64,000 nt of DNA from Kitasatospora sp. NBC_01287 (lineage in GTDB: Bacteria; Actinomycetota; Actinomycetes; Streptomycetales; Streptomycetaceae). Of the stretch, positions 31,949 through 39,583 are shown piece by piece (position 1 is the first letter of the stretch; each line of letters opens with the position of its first letter). The notes below the pieces were generated by a model. It saw nothing but the letters and a program-made list of their open reading frames with translations. It was not told the DNA's origin and made no database searches. A program made the position numbers and the translations under genes. The stretch is taken from positions 800,766 to 864,765 of the forward strand of contig NZ_JAPEPB010000002.1 in NCBI RefSeq assembly GCF_026340565.1, in the 5' to 3' direction.

Positions 31949-32172
31949 TTCGTCTCCAGTGCGTATCCGGTGCGGCGGGGCTTGCCGGTCTTGGTGGTCG
32001 GGGAGTCGTGGAGCTGGTCCGTGCGGATCCGGCCGTAGATGATGCCTGGCCTTCTGGTGTCGAGGTAGGTGATCGCGGCGTGGTCGTCGTGGATCGTGTC
32101 GATGCGGATCCGCGTCGGGTAGATGACGCGCGGGTCGCACTGCTGGTAGATCCGGCCGGGCTTCGCGGGCAT
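31945..32172 (-). CDS. Hypothetical beta-rich protein (75 aa)
   Basis: ATG 32172 follows AAGGAGCAGC. MPAKPGRIYQQCDPRVIYPT then alternating strands; a pattern common in Streptomyces phage accessory proteins. Unknown. Confidence 0.55.
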   Translation of the reverse strand: MPAKPGRIYQQCDPRVIYPTRIRIDTIHDDHAAITYLDTRRPGIIYGRIRTDQLHDSPTTKTGKPRRTGYALETK

Positions 32173-32185
32173 GTGCTGCTCCTTG

Positions 32186-32308
32186 TCAGAGGGGTCGGCC
32201 GTCGCAGTCGTAGTAGTCGCCGCTACGGACGTGCGGCTGGTAGCAGCCATCGTGGTCGAACGGGTCGTCCTCGTCCTCGTCGTAAGCGTCGGGCTTCTGG
32301 TCGATCAC
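32186..32308 (-). CDS. Acidic 40-residue protein
   Basis: GTG 32308 overlaps the upstream stop (GTGA). Asp/Glu-rich centre (YDEDEDDPFDHDGCYQ). Unknown. Confidence 0.5.
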   Translation of the reverse strand: MIDQKPDAYDEDEDDPFDHDGCYQPHVRSGDYYDCDGRPL

Positions 32309-32607
32309 GCCTGCTCCAGGGCGAGTTCGACGCAGTACAGGGCGAACTTGGTGCTGTAGTCGGAGTGGCCGATGGCCTGCTGCTCGACAGCCTCGACGGC
32401 ACTGATGGGGATAGGCGGCAGAAGCTGGGCGGCCCGCGCGGCGTTGACCGCGTTGAGCATGACGGTCCGTTCGAATGTGACCCAGTCAAGTTCGCCGTTG
32501 AAGACTTCCTGGCGTTCGGGGCGTTCTTGCTGCGCCTCGGTGAGGATGTTGAGGAGTTGATCGTGGAGGGCGAGGCGCTGGTTGATCTGTCGCGGGGTGA
32601 GGGTCAC
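32305..32607 (-). CDS. Helical hypothetical protein (100 aa)
   Basis: GTG overlaps upstream stop. All-helical product (TPRQINQRLALHDQLLNILT; AVEAVEQQAIGHS). Unknown. Confidence 0.6.
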   Translation of the reverse strand: MTLTPRQINQRLALHDQLLNILTEAQQERPERQEVFNGELDWVTFERTVMLNAVNAARAAQLLPPIPISAVEAVEQQAIGHSDYSTKFALYCVELALEQA

Positions 32608-32789
32608 CGGTGTTCTCCTGTCTGGCAGTAGTGGGTTCCGTCGGGGTGCGGGGTCCAGCCGGCGTCTCGCGCGGCGGTGTCGGCTTCGTGCTGGGTGTCG
32701 TAGGTTTCGCGGTGGCCGTAGCCCTGGCCGAGTTCACGGCCGCAGCCGTCGCAGGTGACGACGTGGACGGTGACCTGGCGGACCGTCAC
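32604..32789 (-). CDS. Zinc-finger-like protein (61 aa)
   Basis: GTG 32789 overlaps upstream stop. CDGCGRELGQGYGHRETYD and a C-terminal HYC form a likely zinc site. Unknown. Confidence 0.55.
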   Translation of the reverse strand: MTVRQVTVHVVTCDGCGRELGQGYGHRETYDTQHEADTAARDAGWTPHPDGTHYCQTGEHR

Positions 32790-33055
32790 TGGGCTACTCC
32801 GTTGCGGGCGATGCGCGCAGCCATGCGAAGCATGTCGTTTCTGTCGCGGGCGCGATCGCCCATGCCCTCCCATGTGACAATCCCGGCCTCGTACCCGCGG
32901 GCGACCTGCTCACGGACGTGGGCCTCAACGGCCCGCTCCAGCTCGGCGAGTTGGGCGCGAACCCGGGCGGCGTCCCACGCTGGCAGGGTGTTCAGGGCCT
33001 CGTAGATGGTGCGTCGGGCTTCTTGAACGGCGAGAACGGTCGGGTCGGTGGTCAT
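32786..33055 (-). CDS. Hypothetical helical protein, paralogue of 33708 (89 aa)
   Basis: ATG 33055 shares a base with the upstream stop. Ends in MLRMAARIARNG, a terminal motif resembling AAHTARNG in the 33708 product; both have a VREQVAR helix. Probably tandem paralogues. Unknown. Confidence 0.6.
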   Translation of the reverse strand: MTTDPTVLAVQEARRTIYEALNTLPAWDAARVRAQLAELERAVEAHVREQVARGYEAGIVTWEGMGDRARDRNDMLRMAARIARNGVAQ

Positions 33056-33276
33056 CACCACTCCTTGGGGTCGATGAGGTCGAACAGCGTCCAGCGGCTG
33101 GCGTCGGGTTCCCACTGCTCGACGCGGATCCAGGTGACGCGGCTGCTGCCGGCCTTCACGGCGTCGCGGACTTCACGGGCCTTCTCGTAGGCCTTGTTCT
33201 CGCTTGTGTGCTCGGTGCGGAACGGGCCGTCGGGGGTCCTGCAGATGACGGCCCAGGGCTTGGACTTGCGGGCCAT
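33055..33276 (-). CDS. Hypothetical protein (73 aa)
   Basis: Basic alpha/beta product (KPWAVICRTPDGPFRTEHTS; KAYEKAREVRDAVKAG), possibly a small nucleic-acid-binding fold. Unknown. Confidence 0.6.
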   Translation of the reverse strand: MARKSKPWAVICRTPDGPFRTEHTSENKAYEKAREVRDAVKAGSSRVTWIRVEQWEPDASRWTLFDLIDPKEW

Positions 33277-33452
33277 CAGGACTCCTTCTCGACCCAGGGC
33301 CCGTTGGCGTTGGCGCGGGTGGCGAGGCTGAACGGCGCGGCGGGCAGCAGCAGGTCGGGGCCGGGGTTGTCGCCGGTGTAGCCGCCGGTCTGCTCGGCGC
33401 CGCAGCCGCAGTAGCTGCCCTCGTAGGCGTAGCAGTGCTTGAAGTGGATCAC
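33276..33452 (-). CDS. Hypothetical Cys-containing protein (58 aa)
   Basis: GTG 33452 follows GAGGAG. HFKHCYAYEGSYCGCGAEQT is a possible zinc site. Unknown. Confidence 0.55.
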   Translation of the reverse strand: MIHFKHCYAYEGSYCGCGAEQTGGYTGDNPGPDLLLPAAPFSLATRANANGPWVEKES

Positions 33453-33462
33453 GGGTGGCTCC

Positions 33463-33711
33463 TCAGCTGTTGCGGATGGTGTCGGCGGCCCAGTCGACGC
33501 CCGCACTGAAGTCGGCGTCCCGGTCGGGGTTGGCATCGAGGAGCAGCTGCGCGAAGTGCTCGCGGATCGCGGGCCAAGCGGCATCGAAGGCCGCGTCGGC
33601 GATCTCGATGGCGGCGGAGTTCGGCAGCTGGCCGGAGTAGAGGGACTGTAGCTTGGCGACGGCGGCGTTCCGAGTGGTCTCGCGGATGCTGGCGGGGATC
33701 TGGCTGGTCAC
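33463..33711 (-). CDS. Helical hypothetical protein (82 aa)
   Basis: GTGA overlap. Helices around AAIEIADAAFDAAWPAIREH; the IPASIRE N-terminus is also present at 33708 (DIPASVTK), suggesting duplication. Unknown. Confidence 0.6.
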   Translation of the reverse strand: MTSQIPASIRETTRNAAVAKLQSLYSGQLPNSAAIEIADAAFDAAWPAIREHFAQLLLDANPDRDADFSAGVDWAADTIRNS

Positions 33712-33959
33712 TTGGCGGCTCCGTTTCGGGCGGTGTGGGCGGCGTGTTCGATGCCGCCGTTGCGGATCTGTGCGGCGTCGTTGGTGGCGGGGAGGATGAG
33801 TTGCTCGATCTCGCGGGCGACCTGTTCGCGGATGCGCTGCTCGATCGCGGGCCAGAAGTGCGCCAGGAGGTATGCGGCCTGGCCGGGGCTCTTCGGGATG
33901 ATCCATGGTGCGGACGCACACAGCTTGGTGACGCTGGCCGGAATGTCGTCGGGGCTCAC
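33708..33959 (-). CDS. Helical hypothetical protein (83 aa)
   Basis: GTG 33959 follows GAGGAG. Contains FWPAIEQRIREQVAREIEQL; paralogous to its two neighbours. Unknown. Confidence 0.6.
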   Translation of the reverse strand: MSPDDIPASVTKLCASAPWIIPKSPGQAAYLLAHFWPAIEQRIREQVAREIEQLILPATNDAAQIRNGGIEHAAHTARNGAAK

Positions 33960-33969
33960 GGGTGGCTCC

Positions 33970-34209
33970 TCAGTGCTGGTTGGGCTGGTCGCTGGCGTCG
34001 CAGGCCAGGCAGAAGGTGTACCTGTGGCCGAAGCCGGTGGCCTCGATCTGCGCGCGGGACCGCAGCGTCATGTACGGCTCCCGGAACTGGTCGTGGGGCG
34101 TGCGGCTGCTGTACGTCCGGATCGTCGGGTTGCACAGCGCGGTCTTGTCGTGGGTGAAGCGGTGGAGGTCGAACATGTCCTCGGTCGTGCCGGCCCAGTC
34201 GCTGCTCAT
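33970..34209 (-). CDS. Hypothetical protein (79 aa)
   Basis: ATG overlaps upstream stop (ATGA). Beta-rich with C-terminal YTFCLACDAS. Unknown. Confidence 0.6.
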   Translation of the reverse strand: MSSDWAGTTEDMFDLHRFTHDKTALCNPTIRTYSSRTPHDQFREPYMTLRSRAQIEATGFGHRYTFCLACDASDQPNQH

Positions 34210-34580
34210 GCTGCTCCTTCGGCCTGCTGGAGCCTGTCGCGGAGCCGCTGGGCGTAGTCGGCGGCGATGCCGTGCGGGGAGCAGTAGTCGCCCATCTCGT
34301 CCGCGAACGCCCGGGCGGCGGCCTCCACGGCGCGCAGTCGGCGGACCTCGGCAAGGAGAGCGGGCATGTCCTCGCGGGCGTGGGCGACGAATTCGGCGTC
34401 GGCCTGGTTGTTGTTGCCGAGGTAACCGAGGTTGATCTCGACAGTGCCGGCCTCATTGGTGACCCAGCGGTTGAGGTCCTGCTTGTCGTCCTCTCGGTAC
34501 CACGGGCCCGGCCTGGCGGCGGCCTCGCGGGCGCTGATGTCGGCGAGCTGCTCGTCGGTGAGCGGGGCGGTGTCGGTCAT
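34206..34580 (-). CDS. Phage accessory protein of the 'LTDEQLADI...PGPW...AEFVAHAR' family (124 aa)
   Basis: LTDEQLADISAREAAARPGP followed by W, then NNNQADAEFVAHAREDMPAL and LAEVRRLRA, is a recurrent small protein type in Streptomyces phages and hosts. The start is supported by GAGGAGCAGC. Function unknown. Confidence 0.65.
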   Translation of the reverse strand: MTDTAPLTDEQLADISAREAAARPGPWYREDDKQDLNRWVTNEAGTVEINLGYLGNNNQADAEFVAHAREDMPALLAEVRRLRAVEAAARAFADEMGDYCSPHGIAADYAQRLRDRLQQAEGAA

Positions 34581-34591
34581 CGTGCTGCTCC

Positions 34592-34864
34592 TCAGCAGAA
34601 GTCGCCGTTGTAGAAGGCGTGGCCGTCGGGGTCGATGTACTCACGGTTGCGGAGCTGATCGCTGGCCCGGTCTCCGTAGCGGGCCTTGAGTGGCTCGCCG
34701 TGGCCGTCCTCGGTGCGGTCCGCGATGAGCCGGAACTCGTCGAGGGGGTAGGGCCGGTCGTACTCGTCGCGGATGCTGCCCATGTTCTTGGCGAGGGCGA
34801 GGCGTGCCCAGATCGGCAGGTCGTCGGGGTGGTTCGGGGACATGGTGGTGGTGGTGGTGGGCAT
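34592..34864 (-). CDS. Hypothetical protein (90 aa)
   Basis: ATG 34864 follows GAGGAGCAGC. Thr-rich N-terminus then IWARLALAKNMGSIRDEYDR. Unknown. Confidence 0.55.
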   Translation of the reverse strand: MPTTTTTMSPNHPDDLPIWARLALAKNMGSIRDEYDRPYPLDEFRLIADRTEDGHGEPLKARYGDRASDQLRNREYIDPDGHAFYNGDFC

Positions 34865-34875
34865 CGTGCTGCTCC

Positions 34876-34995
34876 TCAGTCGTTGACGTGGTCGTTGCTG
34901 CGCGTGCACGGCCCGGCGTGGACCAGGCCGTGGCAGGTGCCGTACACGGACCGGGCGCCGCAGAACTGCAACTGCTCGGCGCCGTGCTGCCTCAT
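34876..34995 (-). CDS. Small Cys/His peptide (39 aa)
   Basis: Encodes MRQHGAEQLQFCGARSVYGT and then CHGLVHAGPC. ATG 34995 lacks a good ribosome site and the frame stays open upstream, so the true start is uncertain. Confidence 0.4.
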   Translation of the reverse strand: MRQHGAEQLQFCGARSVYGTCHGLVHAGPCTRSNDHVND

Positions 34996-35035
34996 GGCGT
35001 CGGCGAGGTTCTGCGACAGCCCGGGGCGGTCAGAC

Positions 35036-35287
35036 TCAGGGCTGGGCGTCAGCGAGGTAGGCGGCGCCGTCTCGGAGGCCCTGCAGTCGAGCGGCCCGTA
35101 CGGCGAGCTGAAGGGCGGCCTGGGCGATCGCGCTGGCCTCACCGCTGCGAGTGTCCTCGCTGCTGCGGGCGAGCGCGTCGGCGAGGTTTCGGGTGTCCTT
35201 GGCGAGGATCTCGGCGTCGCGGACGAGGAGGGCATGGTCGGTGGTGATCTGGCGAACCGCGAAATCGCGGGTGAATTGGTCCGGCAT
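35036..35287 (-). CDS. Helical hypothetical protein (83 aa)
   Basis: AAGGAGTCACC precedes ATG 35287. All-helical (FAVRQITTDHALLVRDAEIL). Unknown. Confidence 0.6.
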   Translation of the reverse strand: MPDQFTRDFAVRQITTDHALLVRDAEILAKDTRNLADALARSSEDTRSGEASAIAQAALQLAVRAARLQGLRDGAAYLADAQP

Positions 35288-35339
35288 GGTGACTCCTTGG
35301 TGTGATCGGGCCCGGCCGCCGATGGGGCCGGGCGGGTGG

Positions 35340-35957
35340 TCAGCTGGTCTCGTCGCGCTCGTCCTGCGTGAACCCGTACAGGCCCGTCTGCGTGCCGCGG
35401 GCGACCATCCGGCCCGCATTCGTCATGGACCGGTGGGTGTGCTCGCCGGAGTAGGAGAGCGTCGTGTCCGCCCGGATGCCCATGCCGCCAGCGGCGGCGA
35501 ACGCGTCCTGGTCGGCGCCGAGGAACACGAACTGCCAACCGTAGGTGCCCTGCTGCTCGGTGATGAGCCGCTTGACGTGGTGCAGGTTGAACTCGCGGGA
35601 GGAGTTTTCTTCGCCGTCGGTGAGGATGACGACGATGACCTCGCCGGGCCGGTCTCCCGCCGGGAGGGCGGCGAGTTGCGCGCCGACGGTGGTGATGGTC
35701 CGCCCGACCGCGTCGAGGAGGGCGGTACCGCCGCGCGGGACGAGGGTGAAGTGGGGGACGTCGGCGAGCGGGGCGTTTTCGTACACGGTGTCGTATGAGG
35801 TGTCGAACTGGTACAGGGACACGGTGGTGTCGCCGGGGGCGTCGGCCTGGGCGGCGAGGAAGGCGCGCAGGCCGCCTTCGGTGTCGGTCTTGACGGTCTG
35901 CATGCTGCCGGAGCGGTCGAGGACGATGGCGATGTGACGGCGGTCGGGGTTGGTCAT
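35340..35957 (-). CDS. von Willebrand factor A-domain protein
   Basis: A 205-residue single VWA domain: MIDAS motif IVLDRSGSM (Asp14, Ser16, Ser18), the Thr loop near PRGGTALLDAV and VVILTDGEENSS supplying the third Asp. No signal peptide or membrane helix, so cytoplasmic. VWA proteins usually act with AAA+ ATPases or in metal-dependent complexes; no partner ATPase is adjacent. GAGGAG precedes ATG 35957. Rare in tailed phages, more typical of Streptomyces plasmids. Confidence 0.88.
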   Translation of the reverse strand: MTNPDRRHIAIVLDRSGSMQTVKTDTEGGLRAFLAAQADAPGDTTVSLYQFDTSYDTVYENAPLADVPHFTLVPRGGTALLDAVGRTITTVGAQLAALPAGDRPGEVIVVILTDGEENSSREFNLHHVKRLITEQQGTYGWQFVFLGADQDAFAAAGGMGIRADTTLSYSGEHTHRSMTNAGRMVARGTQTGLYGFTQDERDETS

Positions 35958-36014
35958 GTAGTGCTCCTCGGGTGGGGGTGGCCACCAGGTAGAGGCCACC
36001 AGGTTGGGCGACGG

Positions 36015-36407
36015 TCAGAGGTTGACGAGCTGGCCGTCCTCATCGCGCGGACAGTCACACCCGCACGCGTGCTCGCGGCTGGGGCAGTAGCAGTGACACA
36101 TGCCCTCGCCGCACGGCTCGCGGTCATCGTCCTCGCTGCTCATGAGGTGGTCGCAGTAGTTGCAGGCGTCGCGCCACAGTGGCGCCGCGATGTCGTAGCC
36201 CTCCTGGGCCTGCAGGCGCTTCCACAGGCCGATGGACGGGTCGGGCTGGCCCGGTACGGCCTGCTGGTCGAGTTCGACCATCAGGTAGGCGAGTTCGACG
36301 AAGCTGGTGGGCAGCCGGTCGGCGGGGATGTCGGGCTGCTCGGGCGCCCAGTCGGCGGAGTCGAGGTCGATCAGGGTGCGGACACGCTGTCCGATGGCGA
36401 GGGACAT
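36015..36407 (-). CDS. Cys-rich hypothetical protein (130 aa)
   Basis: AGGAGACC precedes ATG 36407. Helical N-terminus (SFVELAYLMVELDQQAVPGQ), then CNYCDH and CHCYCPSREHACGCDCP, a dense metal-binding tail. Unknown. Confidence 0.6.
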   Translation of the reverse strand: MSLAIGQRVRTLIDLDSADWAPEQPDIPADRLPTSFVELAYLMVELDQQAVPGQPDPSIGLWKRLQAQEGYDIAAPLWRDACNYCDHLMSSEDDDREPCGEGMCHCYCPSREHACGCDCPRDEDGQLVNL

Positions 36408-36420
36408 GAGGGTCTCCTGG

Positions 36421-36867
36421 TCAGAACGGGCTGAGGGCGCTGTTCGACAACTCGTAGGCGTACCCGTAGGCGGGATCGAGGAGCGGACCGGCGGCGCCGT
36501 GGTAGTACTCAGCGATGGCCCGCAGGAGGATCTGCTGAGCACCAAACAGGGCACGCGCCTCCTGCTTGAGGTGCTGCTGCGCCTCGGCCGCGATGCCGCC
36601 CTCGACGACGTCGCCGCGGATCTCACTGTCGAGCTGATCGATGGCGCCGTACCAGGTGGAGAGCATGTCGAAGTGTCCGCGGATGGCCATGTACGCCGCA
36701 GCGGCCAACTGGCTGTTCGAGCTATCGGCGATGACCTCGGCTTCGTGGCGGATCGCATCGGCGGTGAAGGAGTCGAAGCAGTCGGAGATGCCGGCGATCT
36801 GCGCTTCGTAGCGGTTGATGGCGTCGTGCAGGGATTGCCGGAGCGGAGTGGTGCCGAGGTCGGACAT
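36421..36867 (-). CDS. Helical hypothetical protein (148 aa)
   Basis: AAGGAGTC precedes ATG. Long helices (LHDAINRYEAQIAGISDCFD; QQHLKQEARALFGAQQILLR) suggest a four-helix fold. Unknown. Confidence 0.6.
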   Translation of the reverse strand: MSDLGTTPLRQSLHDAINRYEAQIAGISDCFDSFTADAIRHEAEVIADSSNSQLAAAAYMAIRGHFDMLSTWYGAIDQLDSEIRGDVVEGGIAAEAQQHLKQEARALFGAQQILLRAIAEYYHGAAGPLLDPAYGYAYELSNSALSPF

Positions 36868-36921
36868 CGAGACTCCTTACGGTGAGAGGGGCCCAGCCGC
36901 CGGGGCAGCCGGGCGGGATGG

Positions 36922-37218
36922 TCAGCGCGCGTTGGGGCAGTCGTCGGTGAGCGGGATCAACTCGTCCGGCCCGTAGATCCCGCAGTGGTGGCCTCGGGCG
37001 TCGATGAGCGCCGCAGTGCCGTCGCCCTGCCCGACCCAGTGGCCGAAGCGGTGCACGCCGTACGACGCCGAGCCGGGACAGGCGTGCAGGTCGGGGGTGG
37101 GTCCGCCGGTGATGAACCGGTCGCTGGACTTGAGGTCACGGGCGGGCACCCAGCGAGAAACGTTGTAGAAGCCGACGGTGCTGGTCCGTTCCCTGGTGAT
37201 GCTGCCCCAGTTGCTCAT
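36922..37218 (-). CDS. First gene of the leftward operon; hypothetical (98 aa)
   Basis: Beta-rich product (NWGSITRERTSTVGFYNVSR) with His/Cys residues. GGAGGCC precedes ATG 37218. Separated from the promoter by a leader of roughly 260 nt. Unknown. Confidence 0.6.
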   Translation of the reverse strand: MSNWGSITRERTSTVGFYNVSRWVPARDLKSSDRFITGGPTPDLHACPGSASYGVHRFGHWVGQGDGTAALIDARGHHCGIYGPDELIPLTDDCPNAR

Positions 37219-37540
37219 GCCGGCCTCCTCGTTGGCGGTGCGCGGTCCGCAGAGGGCGATCAGGTCCAGGTCGTCCGTCCAGGTCTCAGCCCGGCCTACT
37301 CGGTCACGTTGTGCGTAAGCGTTGGCTGCCAGTTATCCGCTGTCCCCCGCTGTGCGGCGGTCACGGCTTCCCTGCGCGTCGCTTTGCCTCTCGGCTCACG
37401 GTGGTAGCGCGGGCAGCTCCCTGCTCACTGATCGCTCTCTGTGGAGTTGTTGCCGGTCTGCCGCTGGGCGGTGTTCCGACACTCAAAGATTAGCGGGTAC
37501 CCGCTATTAATGTCAAGCGGGTACCCGCTACACTCTCCAC
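37219..37540. promoter_or_regulatory. Divergent promoter region with twin AGCGGGTACCCGCT palindromes and long leftward leader
   Basis: Two perfect 14-bp palindromes AGCGGGTACCCGCT lie at 37492-37505 and 37516-37529, 24 bp apart. On the minus strand TTGACA (37516-37511), an 18-bp spacer and TAATCT make a near-consensus promoter for the 28-gene leftward operon; one palindrome lies in the spacer, the other touches the -35. On the plus strand TACACT (37529-37534) is 6 bp before ATG 37541, so that mRNA may be leaderless. 37219-37480 holds no gene and would be an untranslated leader. Confidence 0.75.
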
Positions 37541-37855
37541 ATGGACACGCCGCCGCCACCCTTCGAAGCACTCGCCGACCTGACCAAAGACCCCGGCACC
37601 CTCGAACGCGCCAAGCTGCTCACCGACGCGCTGAACGCCGTGCCCGACCTGCAGAAGTGGCTGAGGCAGCTCCGCCAGCAGGACGTCTTGGCGCTCCACG
37701 AGGCCGGCATGTCCTACACCGACATCGCGCCCCACCTCGGCGTGAAGCCCGAACGCGCCTCAGGGATCGCCCGCGGCGCCTCCCGAAGCACCAACCCCGG
37801 CGGATCAGGCCGCCGCACCAAGGCCCCCGGCCCCGCCGAGCCCGACGGCCCCTGA
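37541..37855 (+). CDS. Helix-turn-helix regulator beside the palindromic operators (104 aa)
   Basis: The product has helical KLLTDALNAVPDLQKWLRQL, then VLALHEAGMSYTDIAPHLGV, KPERASGIARGASRS, an HTH of the kind that follows L-x-x-x-G-x-S/T-x-x-x-I-A. The C-terminus is Pro/Gly-rich. No Shine-Dalgarno; the -10-like TACACT ends 7 nt upstream, suggesting leaderless translation. It most likely binds the twin palindromes and controls itself and the leftward operon. Confidence 0.72.
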   Translation: MDTPPPPFEALADLTKDPGTLERAKLLTDALNAVPDLQKWLRQLRQQDVLALHEAGMSYTDIAPHLGVKPERASGIARGASRSTNPGGSGRRTKAPGPAEPDGP

Positions 37856-37908
37856 CCCGTTGTCGGTCCGCCATGCCAGGCTTACCCCATCCGACCGAAG
37901 GAGCAGCA

Positions 37909-38139
37909 ATGACTCAGCCCACCCTCCCCTGGCAGCCTGGCGACCTCGTCCTCGCCGCCGACGGCCACCTGTGGGTACGCGCCTACCCGGAGGATGTCGA
38001 GAAGGGCTGGCCGTGGGCGCATTCGGCTGAGACTGTCGGTGCTGGCTCGGGCGCCGTCGAGGAGGACTATCCGGTGCGGCCGTTGACTCTGCTGGTGCGT
38101 GACGGCAGGGCGGTCGGCGGGACCGTGGTTGCCGAGTAG
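37909..38139 (+). CDS. Hypothetical protein (76 aa)
   Basis: GAAGGAGCAGC precedes ATG. WQPGDLVLAADGHLWVRAYP and later beta strands suggest a small SH3-like barrel, a type common in Streptomyces mobile elements. Unknown. Followed by a strong terminator. Confidence 0.6.
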   Translation: MTQPTLPWQPGDLVLAADGHLWVRAYPEDVEKGWPWAHSAETVGAGSGAVEEDYPVRPLTLLVRDGRAVGGTVVAE

Positions 38140-38154
38140 CCCGTGGCGTTCCCA

Positions 38155-38179
38155 AGGCCCCCTCACGTCGAGGGGGCTT
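38155..38179. terminator. Strong bidirectional hairpin
   Basis: AGGCCCCCT pairs with AGGGGGCTT across CACGTCG, one G-U pair included, followed by TCCTGCTGT. It ends the rightward 37541-38139 unit and could also stop leftward transcripts from 38352. Confidence 0.7.
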
Positions 38180-38351
38180 CCTGCTGTCCGGCCCAGCAGC
38201 CCCGCCCCGGCCCGTGGCGGGCCCTCAGGCGGCCGAACCCGGGCCGGAGGAAGCCCGGGAGCCTGCGAGGCGAGAACGGGCCGCTACGGCGTTCCAACTT
38301 CGCACCGGGCGGCTGGTGGGGTTCGCCGCGGCCGGACACACCCCGAGACGA

Positions 38352-38768
38352 TCAGGACGAGGCGAGCAACTCGCCATCCACCGCAGCGAGGTCGAGGATG
38401 GCCCGCGCAACGACCACGGCCTCAGGGCCGCCGGACGGCCCTTTCGCGATGAACTCGTCGCGCTCCTTCTGTCCCGCGTCGTCGGTCCCGGCCCATACGT
38501 GTTCGGCGGCCTGCCGGTTGGCGTCGAAGGAGCGCGTAGCCCAGTCGAGGAGTTCCGTCAGTGGCCCACGAAGGCGCTTCGGCACGTCCTCAGCCACTGC
38601 TGGCGCATAGGAGTGCTGGTCGTAGCAGTCCTTGCACCAGGGCGCGCCGTCGGCGTCAGCGACGTGAAGCTCCTCGGGGCAGCCGCAGCCACGCTGCTGG
38701 CAGACGTCATCCACGGCCCGGAGAACGGCGATTGCTCGGCGCAGGACATCAGCCGGGGCCTCGATCAT
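38352..38768 (-). CDS. Hypothetical protein with CxC/CxxC cluster (138 aa)
   Basis: ATG 38768 overlaps the upstream stop. CQQRGCGCPEELHVADADGA and WCKDC form a likely zinc site; the rest is helical (LTELLDWATRSFDANRQAA). Last gene of this leftward unit. Confidence 0.6.
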   Translation of the reverse strand: MIEAPADVLRRAIAVLRAVDDVCQQRGCGCPEELHVADADGAPWCKDCYDQHSYAPAVAEDVPKRLRGPLTELLDWATRSFDANRQAAEHVWAGTDDAGQKERDEFIAKGPSGGPEAVVVARAILDLAAVDGELLASS

Positions 38769-39583
38769 CGCTGCTCCCCCGTGCCGAAGTCCCGCTCCAA
38801 CTGGGCCGTCAGGTCGCCGGACACGCACCAGCAGCCGGTCCACTTGCCTTGCCCGCGCGGCCAGTGCCACTCCTGGTAGCGGTGCTCCACGTCGACGCTC
38901 GGACAGTCCACGTCGGTGCAGGTCTTGCTGTCGTCGAAGTGGTGGCTGAGGTGGCCTTCGCAGTAGAAGCCACGACGCCGGCCGGGTACGGCTGCCGCCC
39001 ACCGCTTGTCGTACGCCTGCAGTTCGTGGCGGCACGACCCGCGCAGGTGGAACATGGCGGAGCCGTCACCGAGGTCGGGCCGAATCAGGTTCGGGCCGTC
39101 GAACCGGTGGAACTTCTGCCGGCTGGTGATGGGTTCGCGGCAGCCGTGGCAGGACCCGGGCATGATGGCCATCTGCTTCTCGAAGTGTTCCTCGGCGCGT
39201 TCGGCGATCTTCTCGTTGTGCACGTGCTGGCAGGGCGGGAGTTCACCGCACAGACGGCAGACCGAGTAGTGCTCGGGCAGGGTCCGCCACATGATCGACG
39301 CGGAGCCGGACAGGTGCAGGGGCTTCGCCTCGGGCTGGTCAACGTCGCGCAGAACCAGGACGAGCGGCCGGTACGGCCAGGTGGCAGGTTCGGGGCAGCC
39401 GTGGTCAACCCAGGTGTCGCGGACGGTGTCGTCCCAGTCGAACGGGTCACGTTCGCGGGTCTCGACGACGCGGTAGGGCTTGCGGTCCCAGATGACGATC
39501 TGGCCGGGGGTGAGCCTGCTGCCACTGCGGTGGTCGGCACGCTGGTCGGGGCGCCAGGCGTCGGCTTCGATACGGATGATCAC
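38765..39583 (-). CDS. Zinc-rich hypothetical protein (272 aa)
   Basis: GTG 39583 follows GAGGAG. The N-terminal part is beta-rich (TPGQIVIWDRKPYRVVETRE). Then CRLCGELPPCQHVHNEK, SCHGCREPITSRQKFHRF and CEGHLSHHFDDSKTC carry many Cys/His. The pattern suggests several zinc modules. Unknown, frequent in Streptomyces mobile DNA. Confidence 0.6.
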   Translation of the reverse strand: MIIRIEADAWRPDQRADHRSGSRLTPGQIVIWDRKPYRVVETRERDPFDWDDTVRDTWVDHGCPEPATWPYRPLVLVLRDVDQPEAKPLHLSGSASIMWRTLPEHYSVCRLCGELPPCQHVHNEKIAERAEEHFEKQMAIMPGSCHGCREPITSRQKFHRFDGPNLIRPDLGDGSAMFHLRGSCRHELQAYDKRWAAAVPGRRRGFYCEGHLSHHFDDSKTCTDVDCPSVDVEHRYQEWHWPRGQGKWTGCWCVSGDLTAQLERDFGTGEQR

